DNA of 64,000 bases from positions 1 through 64,000 of the forward strand of contig JAIYDC010000081.1 in assembly GCA_027487685.1 (NCBI GenBank), in the 5' to 3' direction. Position 1 is the stretch's first letter, and every line of letters begins with the position of its first letter. Shown in pieces: positions 7,868 through 15,241 of this stretch. A model generated the notes under the pieces. That model was not told the origin of the DNA. It ran no database searches and saw only the letters and a program-made list of their open reading frames with translations. Source of the stretch: Pseudomonadota bacterium (GTDB lineage: Bacteria; Bdellovibrionota; Bacteriovoracia; Bacteriovoracales; Bacteriovoracaceae). The position numbers and the translations under genes were made by a program.

Positions 7868-8805
7868 AGAAGACCTGCATCGAACACCAGAGCATAAAGA
7901 TATTCGAGATCGCTCAAATTAGGAGCAGTCGCGACATGTGCTTCGCATTCAGACTGAGAGGTCATATTGATCAGCGTTCCCAGCCCCTGAGAAATGGCCG
8001 CAGCCTTCAGGTCGTAGATCTCAGTGGCGATGTCTTCGAGTTTCGAGAGCGTGCTTGATCCGGAGAGGTCGAGACTTTCAAGAACGTCGAAGGTGTTCGT
8101 CAGAAGTACAAGACCCTCGCACAGCCGTCGTTTACCAGTGGCAGTTGACTGATCAAGATCGGGATGGCCATCAGTCGTGCTAAGACAAGCGCCGGTCGAA
8201 ACTCCGGTGCTAACGAAAATCTGAGCTCGGCCATCATTATAATCGATGAAGCAATTGTTACCAGTCAACCCGCCCTTTGCTCCGCTAGAGTCAGTGTTGC
8301 CGTAGTAGTTCAAGAACTTGCCGAGATTAACCAACGAGAGGAGAAGCACCTGAAGGCTCAAGTCTCCCGCCTTGCGTGGCCCGAATTTCCTCACTCGCTT
8401 GGCGTGAGAAGGGGCCCCGCTGGTTGAACCGTTAATGGTGTTGAGCGCCGTTCGAAGTGATACATAGCTTGCGGAGTCCGCAGCGCTTTCGTCTGAAAGC
8501 CGAAGCGTTGAGAGAGACTTAAAAATGTCTTGTCCAGATGATACGGAGATTGAGGATAAGTCATCGGCGATGAATCGGACCTCGTCGTAGTCAGCCTCAC
8601 AGGCATAAGCGCTGGCGAGAACCTGAAGGTATACTGGATTCCCATTCTGAGGACCGACCTCTCTAAGGAGGTCGAGGGCCTTGTCACAGTCTTCATTTGA
8701 GAGATGGGTCAGGGCAAGATCAATCGCCTCGAGTGTCGCTTCGGTGGAGTTCTTCGCGCAGCTAAGGGCCAGCAGAAGAGATACAATGGTAAGGATGGTT
8801 CGCAC
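7864..8805 (-). CDS. Predicted lipoprotein with helical repeats
   Basis: About 313 residues. A lipoprotein signal ends in lipobox LALSC. The N-terminal mature part is TPR-like helical (LALTHLSNEDCDKALDLLREVG). The central region and tail carry extra cysteines (CFIDY, ACLS, RLCEGL, SECEAH). I choose GTG 8805 (VRTILTIVSLLLALSC) because GGGAGG lies 5 bases upstream; the track's ATG 8823 would put six extra residues before the signal. It is co-translated with the barrel protein downstream, suggesting a lipoprotein/barrel partnership at the outer membrane. Confidence 0.7.
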   Translation of the reverse strand: MRTILTIVSLLLALSCAKNSTEATLEAIDLALTHLSNEDCDKALDLLREVGPQNGNPVYLQVLASAYACEADYDEVRFIADDLSSISVSSGQDIFKSLSTLRLSDESAADSASYVSLRTALNTINGSTSGAPSHAKRVRKFGPRKAGDLSLQVLLLSLVNLGKFLNYYGNTDSSGAKGGLTGNNCFIDYNDGRAQIFVSTGVSTGACLSTTDGHPDLDQSTATGKRRLCEGLVLLTNTFDVLESLDLSGSSTLSKLEDIATEIYDLKAAAISQGLGTLINMTSQSECEAHVATAPNLSDLEYLYALVFDAGLL

Positions 8806-8821
8806 GGCGCCTCCCACAAAC

Positions 8822-8827
8822 ATTATA
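8822..8827 (-). promoter_or_regulatory. Candidate -10 box of the lipoprotein/barrel operon
   Basis: A perfect TATAAT on the minus strand ends about 17 bases before the preferred GTG start at 8805. The -35 region (CTTCTT at 17-base spacing) is poor. If used, the transcript would begin almost at the ribosome-binding site. Confidence 0.35.
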
Positions 8828-8870
8828 GGATGCCCGGGGGAAATAAGAAGCGCGGCGGAATCTTCCGGGG

Positions 8871-10085
8871 CTAAGCCTGGTTCAGGTACCTGACAATTCT
8901 GCTTATCGCCTCTTGAAACGGAACTTCCTCAATGACGAGGGATATCCTGGCCGTATTGGGGATTCCAAAGTCGGTGCCCGGTACTACGGTGATACCCTCA
9001 CCTTCCAGAAGTTCGTCAGTGATAGCGTAGGAATGATCCTGATCAGGGTCAAAGCGTTGAAACATTGGCGTTCGAGAGAAGTCGAGCATGAAATAAAACG
9101 CTGAGGAACTCTGGTACCAGCAGTGGCCCAGATTCGCCTCACGGAACTTCTCCCTCAGTGTCGCCGCATTCTGTCGAATGTGAGTGTTCACGGGAACAAG
9201 AAAAGTTTCGATGAAGTGAAAGTCAAAATCCAGAAGGGCACGCTGGATAAGTGAATTTGGGCCCGAGGTCGTCTGACCTTGAATCCGAGACATAGCACCT
9301 ACCAGTGACTTCTGTGCAATCACCCAACCAAGGCGAAGGCCGGTTGCCGCCAGGGTTTTCGAGATCGCGTGCACGATAACCGTCCTCGGGAGTAAGGTGG
9401 GATCGTGTTGATAAAAGTAGGTCGGCTTGGGGTCGAAGTAAGTGATGTCGGAGTAGACCTCATCGGAGATAACGATGAGATCCGGGTAGTCTCGAAGAAG
9501 GCCTGCGAACTCTCGCATCCAGGCGTCAGAGTAGTTAACTCCTGATGGATTGTTGGGACTGTTGACGATGATGACTTTCGTCCGTGGGGTCATCACTTTA
9601 CGGATATCCTCAATTGCTGGAACAAAGGCATCGAAGACGTTGGACCTCACAACCGTGGGAATCCCCCCCCAGAATTTGATCATCTCCGGATATGAGACCC
9701 AGTAGGGAGCGAGAAGGATCACCTCATCACCTGGATCCACAAGGGCCCCAAGTGCATCGTAGAGCGAATGCTTCGACCCATTGGAAAGAATCACATCCCA
9801 TTCAACTTCAAACAACTCAGTGGGTAAACGACGAGTGGCGATAAAACGATCCAGGAGCTTCTTCCTTAGTGCAGGAAAGCCCGCCGATGGGGAATACTGG
9901 TAACTCTTAAGGAAGTTCAGCTGATGGTGAATTTTCTCAACGAACTCAGGCGTTGGCTTTATCGGCAACTGACCTCCGGAGAGATTGTAAATCACCTTTC
10001 CTTCTTCAGTCAGCGCAATCGCCTTTTCGTTCAGCTTCATGGTGATGCTGTCGTGGATTCCCTTAACTCGTGAGCTCAGAAGCAT
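8871..10085 (-). CDS. Class I/II PLP-dependent aminotransferase (aspartate aminotransferase-like)
   Basis: 404 residues, fold type I. Hallmarks are NSPNNPSG, the SDEVYSDITY PLP-binding stretch, the Schiff-base lysine Lys243 in AISKTLAATGLRLGW, and a C-terminal arginine in TARISLV that binds the substrate carboxylate. The likely reaction is amino transfer between an L-amino acid and a 2-oxo acid; the exact substrate cannot be read from sequence. ATG 10085 has AGGA 6 bases upstream. It lies 8 bases after coaD in the same direction, so it is likely part of the rsmD-coaD operon. Confidence 0.9.
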   Translation of the reverse strand: MLLSSRVKGIHDSITMKLNEKAIALTEEGKVIYNLSGGQLPIKPTPEFVEKIHHQLNFLKSYQYSPSAGFPALRKKLLDRFIATRRLPTELFEVEWDVILSNGSKHSLYDALGALVDPGDEVILLAPYWVSYPEMIKFWGGIPTVVRSNVFDAFVPAIEDIRKVMTPRTKVIIVNSPNNPSGVNYSDAWMREFAGLLRDYPDLIVISDEVYSDITYFDPKPTYFYQHDPTLLPRTVIVHAISKTLAATGLRLGWVIAQKSLVGAMSRIQGQTTSGPNSLIQRALLDFDFHFIETFLVPVNTHIRQNAATLREKFREANLGHCWYQSSSAFYFMLDFSRTPMFQRFDPDQDHSYAITDELLEGEGITVVPGTDFGIPNTARISLVIEEVPFQEAISRIVRYLNQA

Positions 10086-10093
10086 AACGTATC

Positions 10094-10576
10094 CTAGTCT
10101 TTAATCTTCTTTAATTCTTCGTGCACCAGAGGCGGCACAAAGGCGGTGACATCACCATGATGCAGATAAACTTCCTTCACCAAAGAGCTCGAGATATAGT
10201 AGAGCTTCTCACTGGTCATGAGGAAAACAGTATCACAATCTGGATTAATCTTCCGGTTCATAGACGCCATCTGGAACTCGATTTCGAAATCGCCTGTTGG
10301 ACGGAGGCCCCGAACGATAGATCCAATCTTATTTTGACGGGCATAATCAACGATCAGGCCCGTCCAGCTTTCGACTTTAACTTTCGGCTCATGAGCGAAG
10401 AGCTTTTTCAGGACGTTGACCCTTTGCTCAGTAGACATGAGGGGTTTCTTCGTCGGCGAAACGGCGACGAGCACAATGATTTCGTCAAAAATTTTAATGG
10501 CCCGTTGGACGATGTCGAGGTGTCCATTGGTAAATGGATCAAATGTCCCCGCGTATATCGCGCGATTCTTTTCCAC
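10094..10576 (-). CDS. coaD: Phosphopantetheine adenylyltransferase
   Basis: Catalyses the penultimate step of coenzyme A synthesis, joining ATP and 4'-phosphopantetheine to give dephospho-CoA. The start is diagnostic: RAIYAGTFDPFTNGHLDI, with the nucleotidyltransferase NGH motif at residues 17-19, and later YYISSSLVKEV. The ORF track begins at 10696 inside rsmD, but GTG 10576 has AAAGGA 7 bases upstream and gives a normal 160-residue enzyme. It follows rsmD with a 37-base gap; rsmD-coaD adjacency is common in bacteria. Confidence 0.94.
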   Translation of the reverse strand: MEKNRAIYAGTFDPFTNGHLDIVQRAIKIFDEIIVLVAVSPTKKPLMSTEQRVNVLKKLFAHEPKVKVESWTGLIVDYARQNKIGSIVRGLRPTGDFEIEFQMASMNRKINPDCDTVFLMTSEKLYYISSSLVKEVYLHHGDVTAFVPPLVHEELKKIKD

Positions 10577-10613
10577 GGCCGGTCCTTTGAGAGTTTTGGC
10601 TATCGAATTAATC

Positions 10614-11195
10614 CTATACCAATTTCCCAACGACGACAAAGTGATCCCCTTGCTCCACGGTCTTAATAACCGTTTGGAATGCTCCAGTGAGATCATCCCT
10701 CTTGGGGCCTTTGAGCCGATCGGCCTCTAACCAGAGCTCTCCCTTGAAACCCACATCACGCAAAAGCCGGAGCACCTCTGTATAAAGCGCATGGTTTTCG
10801 TAGGGTGGATCAAAATAAAAAATCGCAGCTTCTGTCTCCGGAAGCTGATAGGTGAGTTCTCGTTGGATCCAAGCCTTCACGTCAAGATTTGTGACCGTTA
10901 TCTGGGTCGACTCGAACCCGAAGGCACGCTCGAGGTTCGACTTATTATCTTTCAGTATATGAAAGGCCGGTCTTGTGAGTTCATTTAAAAAAACTCGCTG
11001 GGCCCCACGGGAGAGGGCCTCGAAGCCCATGGCACCAGAACCAGCGCAGAGATCCACAAAAACGTGGTCATCAAGGCGCTGACGCCAATCAAAGAGCTTC
11101 CGCTTGATCATCACGGCGGTAGGACGTGTGGTTTCTGCCCGCGGGGTTGCCAGCGGATAGCCTTTGGCAATGCCCCCCAGGATTTTAAGCGACAT
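10614..11195 (-). CDS. rsmD: 16S rRNA (guanine966-N2)-methyltransferase
   Basis: 193 residues. SAM-dependent methylation of G966 in 16S rRNA. Visible features are the family N-terminus (LKILGGIAKGYPLATP, TRPTAVMIKRKLFDW), the SAM-binding motif VFVDLCAGSGAMGFEALSRGA, and the catalytic motif FDPPY. It starts 3 bases after the stop of the upstream acidic protein gene and precedes coaD. ATG 11195 is accepted. No anomalies. Confidence 0.93.
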   Translation of the reverse strand: MSLKILGGIAKGYPLATPRAETTRPTAVMIKRKLFDWRQRLDDHVFVDLCAGSGAMGFEALSRGAQRVFLNELTRPAFHILKDNKSNLERAFGFESTQITVTNLDVKAWIQRELTYQLPETEAAIFYFDPPYENHALYTEVLRLLRDVGFKGELWLEADRLKGPKRDDLTGAFQTVIKTVEQGDHFVVVGKLV

Positions 11196-11198
11196 GAA

Positions 11199-11708
11199 TT
11201 AGACGACTTTTTTGAGTTCGGATTTTTGTTTCATGGGGACAGTAAACTTCATTCCGCCTTCCATTTCAATAGAAAGTCCTGATTCTGTTACTTCCAACGC
11301 AACGGTCTGACCGCCGATGTCGAAGGCCAGCTCAAGTGTCAGGTCACCAGAAACTTTGAATCTCATAGAAGTCGAAGCTGCAGGACGGTGCTCGTTAGTA
11401 TTGATAAAAGTGGGTCGATGCTCGAGCGCAACAACATTATCTATTGAGCCTGTGTGTTCGGGCACATGTTCGGCTTGAGGGGTGGTCGATGGGGATTCAT
11501 GGAATTCTTCAGTCAGCTCGGTCTCCGCAACAAACTCACCAGATGGGACTGTATCAGAAGCGATGACTTCGGAATTTGAACTGGTGGCCAATTCTTCTAC
11601 TGTCAAGGATTCATTCACTGCCTCAGTTGAAGGGATAAAATCCTGCTCCAGGGCTTCGATTTCTTTCATTATGTCCGACAGCTCTTGGTCATTGAAGCTT
11701 TTATCCAT
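11199..11708 (-). CDS. Acidic protein of unknown function, first gene of the rsmD-coaD operon
   Basis: 169 residues, soluble. The N-terminal ~110 residues are acidic and low complexity (rich in E, S, T, V), probably disordered. The C-terminal ~55 residues look like a compact beta domain (MRFKVSGDLTLELAFDIGGQ, ESGLSIEMEGGMKFTVP). ATG 11708 has GGAGAG 7 bases upstream. A sigma-28-like promoter lies about 41 bases ahead of the ATG, hinting at motility-linked expression. I do not recognise the family. Confidence 0.7.
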   Translation of the reverse strand: MDKSFNDQELSDIMKEIEALEQDFIPSTEAVNESLTVEELATSSNSEVIASDTVPSGEFVAETELTEEFHESPSTTPQAEHVPEHTGSIDNVVALEHRPTFINTNEHRPAASTSMRFKVSGDLTLELAFDIGGQTVALEVTESGLSIEMEGGMKFTVPMKQKSELKKVV

Positions 11709-11755
11709 AGCTAAACTCTCCGCACAAAATTATTGAATGCAAAAACTTAAGTACC

Positions 11756-11782
11756 ATTTCGGCACACCGCAAAAGAACTTTA
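11756..11782 (-). promoter_or_regulatory. Sigma-28 (FliA)-like promoter of the 169-residue gene
   Basis: On the minus strand TAAAGTTC, exactly 11 bases, then GCCGAAAT: 7/8 and 6/8 matches to the enterobacterial FliA consensus TAAAGTTT-N11-GCCGATAA. The predicted transcript start is about 40 bases before ATG 11708. A chance match is possible. Confidence 0.45.
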
Positions 11783-11887
11783 TTAAATTCCCTTACCGCG
11801 GGTCCTTTTCTCATGACAAAAAAGGTTGGATAAGTGAAAATCCTCATTCGCAAATTAACTGTTATTTCAATACTTTTGCTTTACTAG
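11783..11887. other. Intergenic region before the methylase-like gene
   Basis: No clear promoter or ribosome-binding site leads into the plus-strand gene. An in-frame GTG at 11834 runs into a TAG at 11885-11887, after which the frame stays open into the large gene. A 7-codon ATG ORF at 11813 is not credible. Confidence 0.35.
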
Positions 11888-12037
11888 GGAAGAGGTTTTT
11901 CGTCTTGGAGTAAGAAAACATTCTCCGCATCACAGGGGCTTCAAAAGGACCTTGAGTCGATCAAAGACTCAGGCCAGTATGCTATTGAGCAGAGTCTTGC
12001 CCAGGCGCTACGTCCCCGGGGCCGCTTCCCGACTTTC

Positions 12038-14752
12038 GTGAAACCCATTTTAACCAACCCTATCCCAAAGGTGGCGGATGAGAAGTTCTCGCCGCTCCAT
12101 TGCTTCGTTCCAGGCTGGAAAGGCGACTCACTTCTCTCGAAAAGCGTCATCAAGCTGGAGCGGCTTTTAACCCTCCTTCAGCTTGAAGTTAAGAACGAGC
12201 TTTTAAAAACAAAGGACTTCCCAAAATTTATAAAGCTTGGCCTCTATAACGAATTCCTGTCTTACACTGAGACATTGGGCCTTCATTTTGAAGGCCTAGA
12301 CGACCTTGGCCGATTTTGGAATATGATGGAACCCGAGTGCCTGGCCGAGGAGCCACACCTCGCAGAATTTATTGATATCTACGCCAACCGAGTCGCAACA
12401 ATCACCTTTCTAAAGCTGCGCTTCATGTCTTCCCTTATTGACCGTTGCGGTATCGAGCTTACGGACAAGGCACTTCTCTATCCCTCGGCGTTCCTTTCGC
12501 AAATCTTCAAAAAAGGTTCCCTGACAGAACTCCAAAGCCGGGCCCTCGAGAGTAACCTCTATAGCTGGTACCGACCACACGAAGGCCTTCGAGAGAGTAT
12601 GCGCGAACTCCTGGCAATCTCCCGCGAGCTACGGATCACAGAGATCACAAAACACATTTCACTTCGAACACAGGTCATCCAGGACCAGCATAAAGTTTAC
12701 TCCCACGCCCTCTCACACCTCTCCATGGGTCTGTTCCTGAACTCACTCCAGATCAATTACCCGCTTTGGCTCGAGGCCATCGAAGGCAAGTACATGCCCC
12801 CAGGCAATCCTGAGGGTGAAAAGATCATCAGCTGCAAGTATTTTGGCGACTACCTCGAGTCACTCTCCCTCTCTCATTGGTTGGCGCAAGAAAACAACAT
12901 CGACTTCCATTGGGACGAGATTCTTTGTCCGGACTTTAAGGGTCTCGAGTTTGTATCCGGGGCCTTCACAAAGGTCTGCAACGAGCTTCAATTCCTAACG
13001 TTCCTGGCACACAAGGCGCCCCACCAGAGTGAGAAGCCGATCGACTATATTTGTAAAATCATGGGAGGCCATTTCCGAAACCGCAAGAACGCTCAGATAA
13101 AGCAGGGCCTACTTCTTGAGGATAACGATAATCCATTCTACGCCTCAACCTACGATCGGGTGGTATTGAACCTCTGTCAATTCCCGAAAAATAATCCGCA
13201 GCACTACCTCATGAGCCAGATCCTTGATCAGGTCAAGTACCTGAAGCCTAATGGGTACCTGTTTGTGCTGTCATCGAAGAAGCTCTTTGTTCCTTCTCTG
13301 AGAGAGCGCCTAGAGCCTGTCTTGCGCGAACTCAAGACCGAGGCAATCTTCGACTTTGAGAATGTCAAAGGCAAGGGAGAGCTAGGATCTTACGTGTACG
13401 TCTTCAGGAGGAAGAGCAAATCGGAGTCTGACCGCCAACTCTGCTCCTACTTCCGCATCTCAGCGGAGCTCTCGAATTTTCAGGAGTTCGCTGCTGTCAC
13501 CGAACACCTCCGGAGCTTTTACTTATCCCACCTCACTGAGGTCCCACCCATGGCCTCAGTGGACTTTCCGGACTCATTCCGGCTCGAGTTCTTCCAGGAG
13601 GCCGTGGTAAATGGCATGCTGATTCACTCAGCGAGCGAAGACTCAACTCGCATCACGCATCCCTCCTATTTTAAAGGACTCCTCCAGAGCTGCGTCCCCC
13701 TTGATACTATTTTCGAGATTCGCTCACTCCATGCCGAAGAAAAGAACATCCGGAACGATAACGCCCTCAACCTAGGCCTAAAGCGCGACGTTTCCTATTT
13801 CCTTGTCGTCGACTTCCGCCAAGGCGACGCCAACCTTGAACTCCATCCGATGGACACCTTCCGGTCCATCTACTCAGAGTACGGTGGGACCCTCTGTAGC
13901 TACTTCCAGTTGTTTCCGAAAATCCCGGGTCTTAATCCTAATCTTCTCCGGAACTACTTCCTAACTCCCGTCGGAAAGCAAGTGACGAACCTCACTTTCA
14001 CCGGGGGCCATAATCTTGTGAAGGGGAGCCTTTCGAAGTTCCTCGTACCAAAGTTTTTGACTGAGACTGAACCACTGCCGGATCACCTCCGCTCGGCGTT
14101 CCGAATCCTCGACCTCAATGAAGCCCAACTCCTGGAGGCCACACCGAAGGAAATCCAGCGGACATTTTCCCACATCGATCAGCTCACACGGGACCTCTTT
14201 CCGCGCCATGCCTGTGAGATCCTCTCAAGATTTTCGAGTTTCGAGCGGACTCTCCAGGGCCTCATTTGGAAGATGGAGGACGTCCGCTTGGGGCAGAAGG
14301 TGAGCTTTGTGAACCCGGTCATCCAGTCGCAGCTTGTGGCCACAGCAACGAAACCCCTCTATCCGAAAAATGACGATGTCTTTATAGAATTCGTCGAGGG
14401 AACAGTGCCTTCGGACATTCACCTCACTCTTACGGAAACTCAACAAGTACTCACCAACGACGGAGAGTTGCGCTTGTTCTCTCTTGAGCTCATGCACCAA
14501 CGGAAGACGGTTGTTCGGCTACACGCCGAAGAGTCCATGATCCTCTTCATTCAGTTCGTCCTCACTCATGCCGCTGGAGTCCCCATATCGAAGCTCCTTC
14601 GGGCAGTCCACGTTCCAGCACTTCAGGACCTGAAGAATATCATCGATACAACAAAAGACTTTAAAACCACCTACGAAGAGCTTCTGGGTCAGGTCCAGGG
14701 TGCGATCATGAATGCAATGCGGTTGAATGTCTTGCCGAGCAGAAGATTATGA
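12038..14752 (+). CDS. Large degenerate type I DNA methylase-like protein with specificity-like C-terminus
   Basis: 904 residues as called. A helical N-terminus (~1-360) is followed by a region matching the second half of N6-adenine methylases: YDRVVLNLCQFPKN (~372) where N/DPPF/Y should be, LDQVKYLKPNGYLFVLSSKKLF, then GSYVYVFRRK (~450). No SAM motif I is evident. Residues ~625-680 resemble HsdS/type IIG target-recognition segments (NPNLLRNYFLTPVGKQ, GGHNLVKGSLSKFLVP). GTG 12038 has no ribosome-binding site and the frame is open and coding-like back to 11888, so the true N-terminus may be upstream at a non-standard codon. The stop overlaps dtd (ATGA). It probably binds DNA or a partner without methylating. 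Confidence 0.6.
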   Translation: MKPILTNPIPKVADEKFSPLHCFVPGWKGDSLLSKSVIKLERLLTLLQLEVKNELLKTKDFPKFIKLGLYNEFLSYTETLGLHFEGLDDLGRFWNMMEPECLAEEPHLAEFIDIYANRVATITFLKLRFMSSLIDRCGIELTDKALLYPSAFLSQIFKKGSLTELQSRALESNLYSWYRPHEGLRESMRELLAISRELRITEITKHISLRTQVIQDQHKVYSHALSHLSMGLFLNSLQINYPLWLEAIEGKYMPPGNPEGEKIISCKYFGDYLESLSLSHWLAQENNIDFHWDEILCPDFKGLEFVSGAFTKVCNELQFLTFLAHKAPHQSEKPIDYICKIMGGHFRNRKNAQIKQGLLLEDNDNPFYASTYDRVVLNLCQFPKNNPQHYLMSQILDQVKYLKPNGYLFVLSSKKLFVPSLRERLEPVLRELKTEAIFDFENVKGKGELGSYVYVFRRKSKSESDRQLCSYFRISAELSNFQEFAAVTEHLRSFYLSHLTEVPPMASVDFPDSFRLEFFQEAVVNGMLIHSASEDSTRITHPSYFKGLLQSCVPLDTIFEIRSLHAEEKNIRNDNALNLGLKRDVSYFLVVDFRQGDANLELHPMDTFRSIYSEYGGTLCSYFQLFPKIPGLNPNLLRNYFLTPVGKQVTNLTFTGGHNLVKGSLSKFLVPKFLTETEPLPDHLRSAFRILDLNEAQLLEATPKEIQRTFSHIDQLTRDLFPRHACEILSRFSSFERTLQGLIWKMEDVRLGQKVSFVNPVIQSQLVATATKPLYPKNDDVFIEFVEGTVPSDIHLTLTETQQVLTNDGELRLFSLELMHQRKTVVRLHAEESMILFIQFVLTHAAGVPISKLLRAVHVPALQDLKNIIDTTKDFKTTYEELLGQVQGAIMNAMRLNVLPSRRL

Positions 14753-15186
14753 GGATCGTCGTCCAACGCGTGCGCGAGGCGGCGGTCACTGTCGATAACG
14801 AGACAGTCGGCTCTATCGCTTCAGGGCTCCTGCTCCTGGTTTGCTTTGAGCAGGGTGACGGCGATGAAGCTCTTACCAAGGCCGTGGAGAAGATCTTCAA
14901 GCTCCGGATCTTCGACGATTCGGAAGGAAAGATGAATCTGGATATTTCAACCGTCGGCGGCAAGATCCTTTCCGTAAGCCAGTTCACCCTGAGTTGGGAC
15001 GGCTCCGGTGGTCACAGGCCTAGCTTTGAGCGCTCTATGCCTCCACAGGAAGCACGCCTGAAGTATGCGCTTTTTAACCGCGAACTTCGTGCCCGAGGTC
15101 TCGACGTCAAAGAGGGAATCTTCGGCGCTTCAATGAAGATCTCGCTCATCAATGACGGTCCGGTGACTTTTTTTCTTCAATTCTAG
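14749..15186 (+). CDS. dtd: D-aminoacyl-tRNA deacylase
   Basis: 145 residues, the usual length. It removes D-amino acids mischarged on tRNA in the cytoplasm. Visible motifs are the N-terminus MRIVVQRVREAAVTVD, the catalytic SQFTL segment (here SQFTLSWDGSGGHRPSF) and the C-terminal NDGPVTF cross-subunit motif. ATG 14749 overlaps the stop of the methylase-like gene by 4 bases, so translation is coupled. The pairing of a housekeeping proofreading enzyme with the large methylase-like protein is unexplained. Confidence 0.93.
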   Translation: MRIVVQRVREAAVTVDNETVGSIASGLLLLVCFEQGDGDEALTKAVEKIFKLRIFDDSEGKMNLDISTVGGKILSVSQFTLSWDGSGGHRPSFERSMPPQEARLKYALFNRELRARGLDVKEGIFGASMKISLINDGPVTFFLQF

Positions 15187-15188
15187 GT

Positions 15189-15213
15189 AAAAAAAGGCCA
15201 CCCTCAGGCGGCC
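15189..15213 (-). terminator. Intrinsic terminator of the kinase-like gene (minus strand)
   Basis: On the minus strand GGCCGCC-TGAG-GGTGGCC forms a stem with one mismatch, followed by TTTTTTT. It lies about 30 bases after the stop of the minus-strand gene at 15242 and abuts the end of dtd on the other strand. Confidence 0.75.
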
Positions 15214-15241
15214 GTAAATGACGTGAGAGCTAACTCAAGAG

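Noticed and set aside
10121-10666. 181-residue plus-strand ORF antisense to coaD
   Set aside because: The opposite strand is clearly coaD with all catalytic motifs; no ribosome-binding site for this ORF.
15189-15213. Terminator for dtd on the plus strand
   Set aside because: The T-tract is on the minus-strand side of the hairpin; on the plus strand the stem is followed by GTAAAT, so it serves the minus-strand gene.
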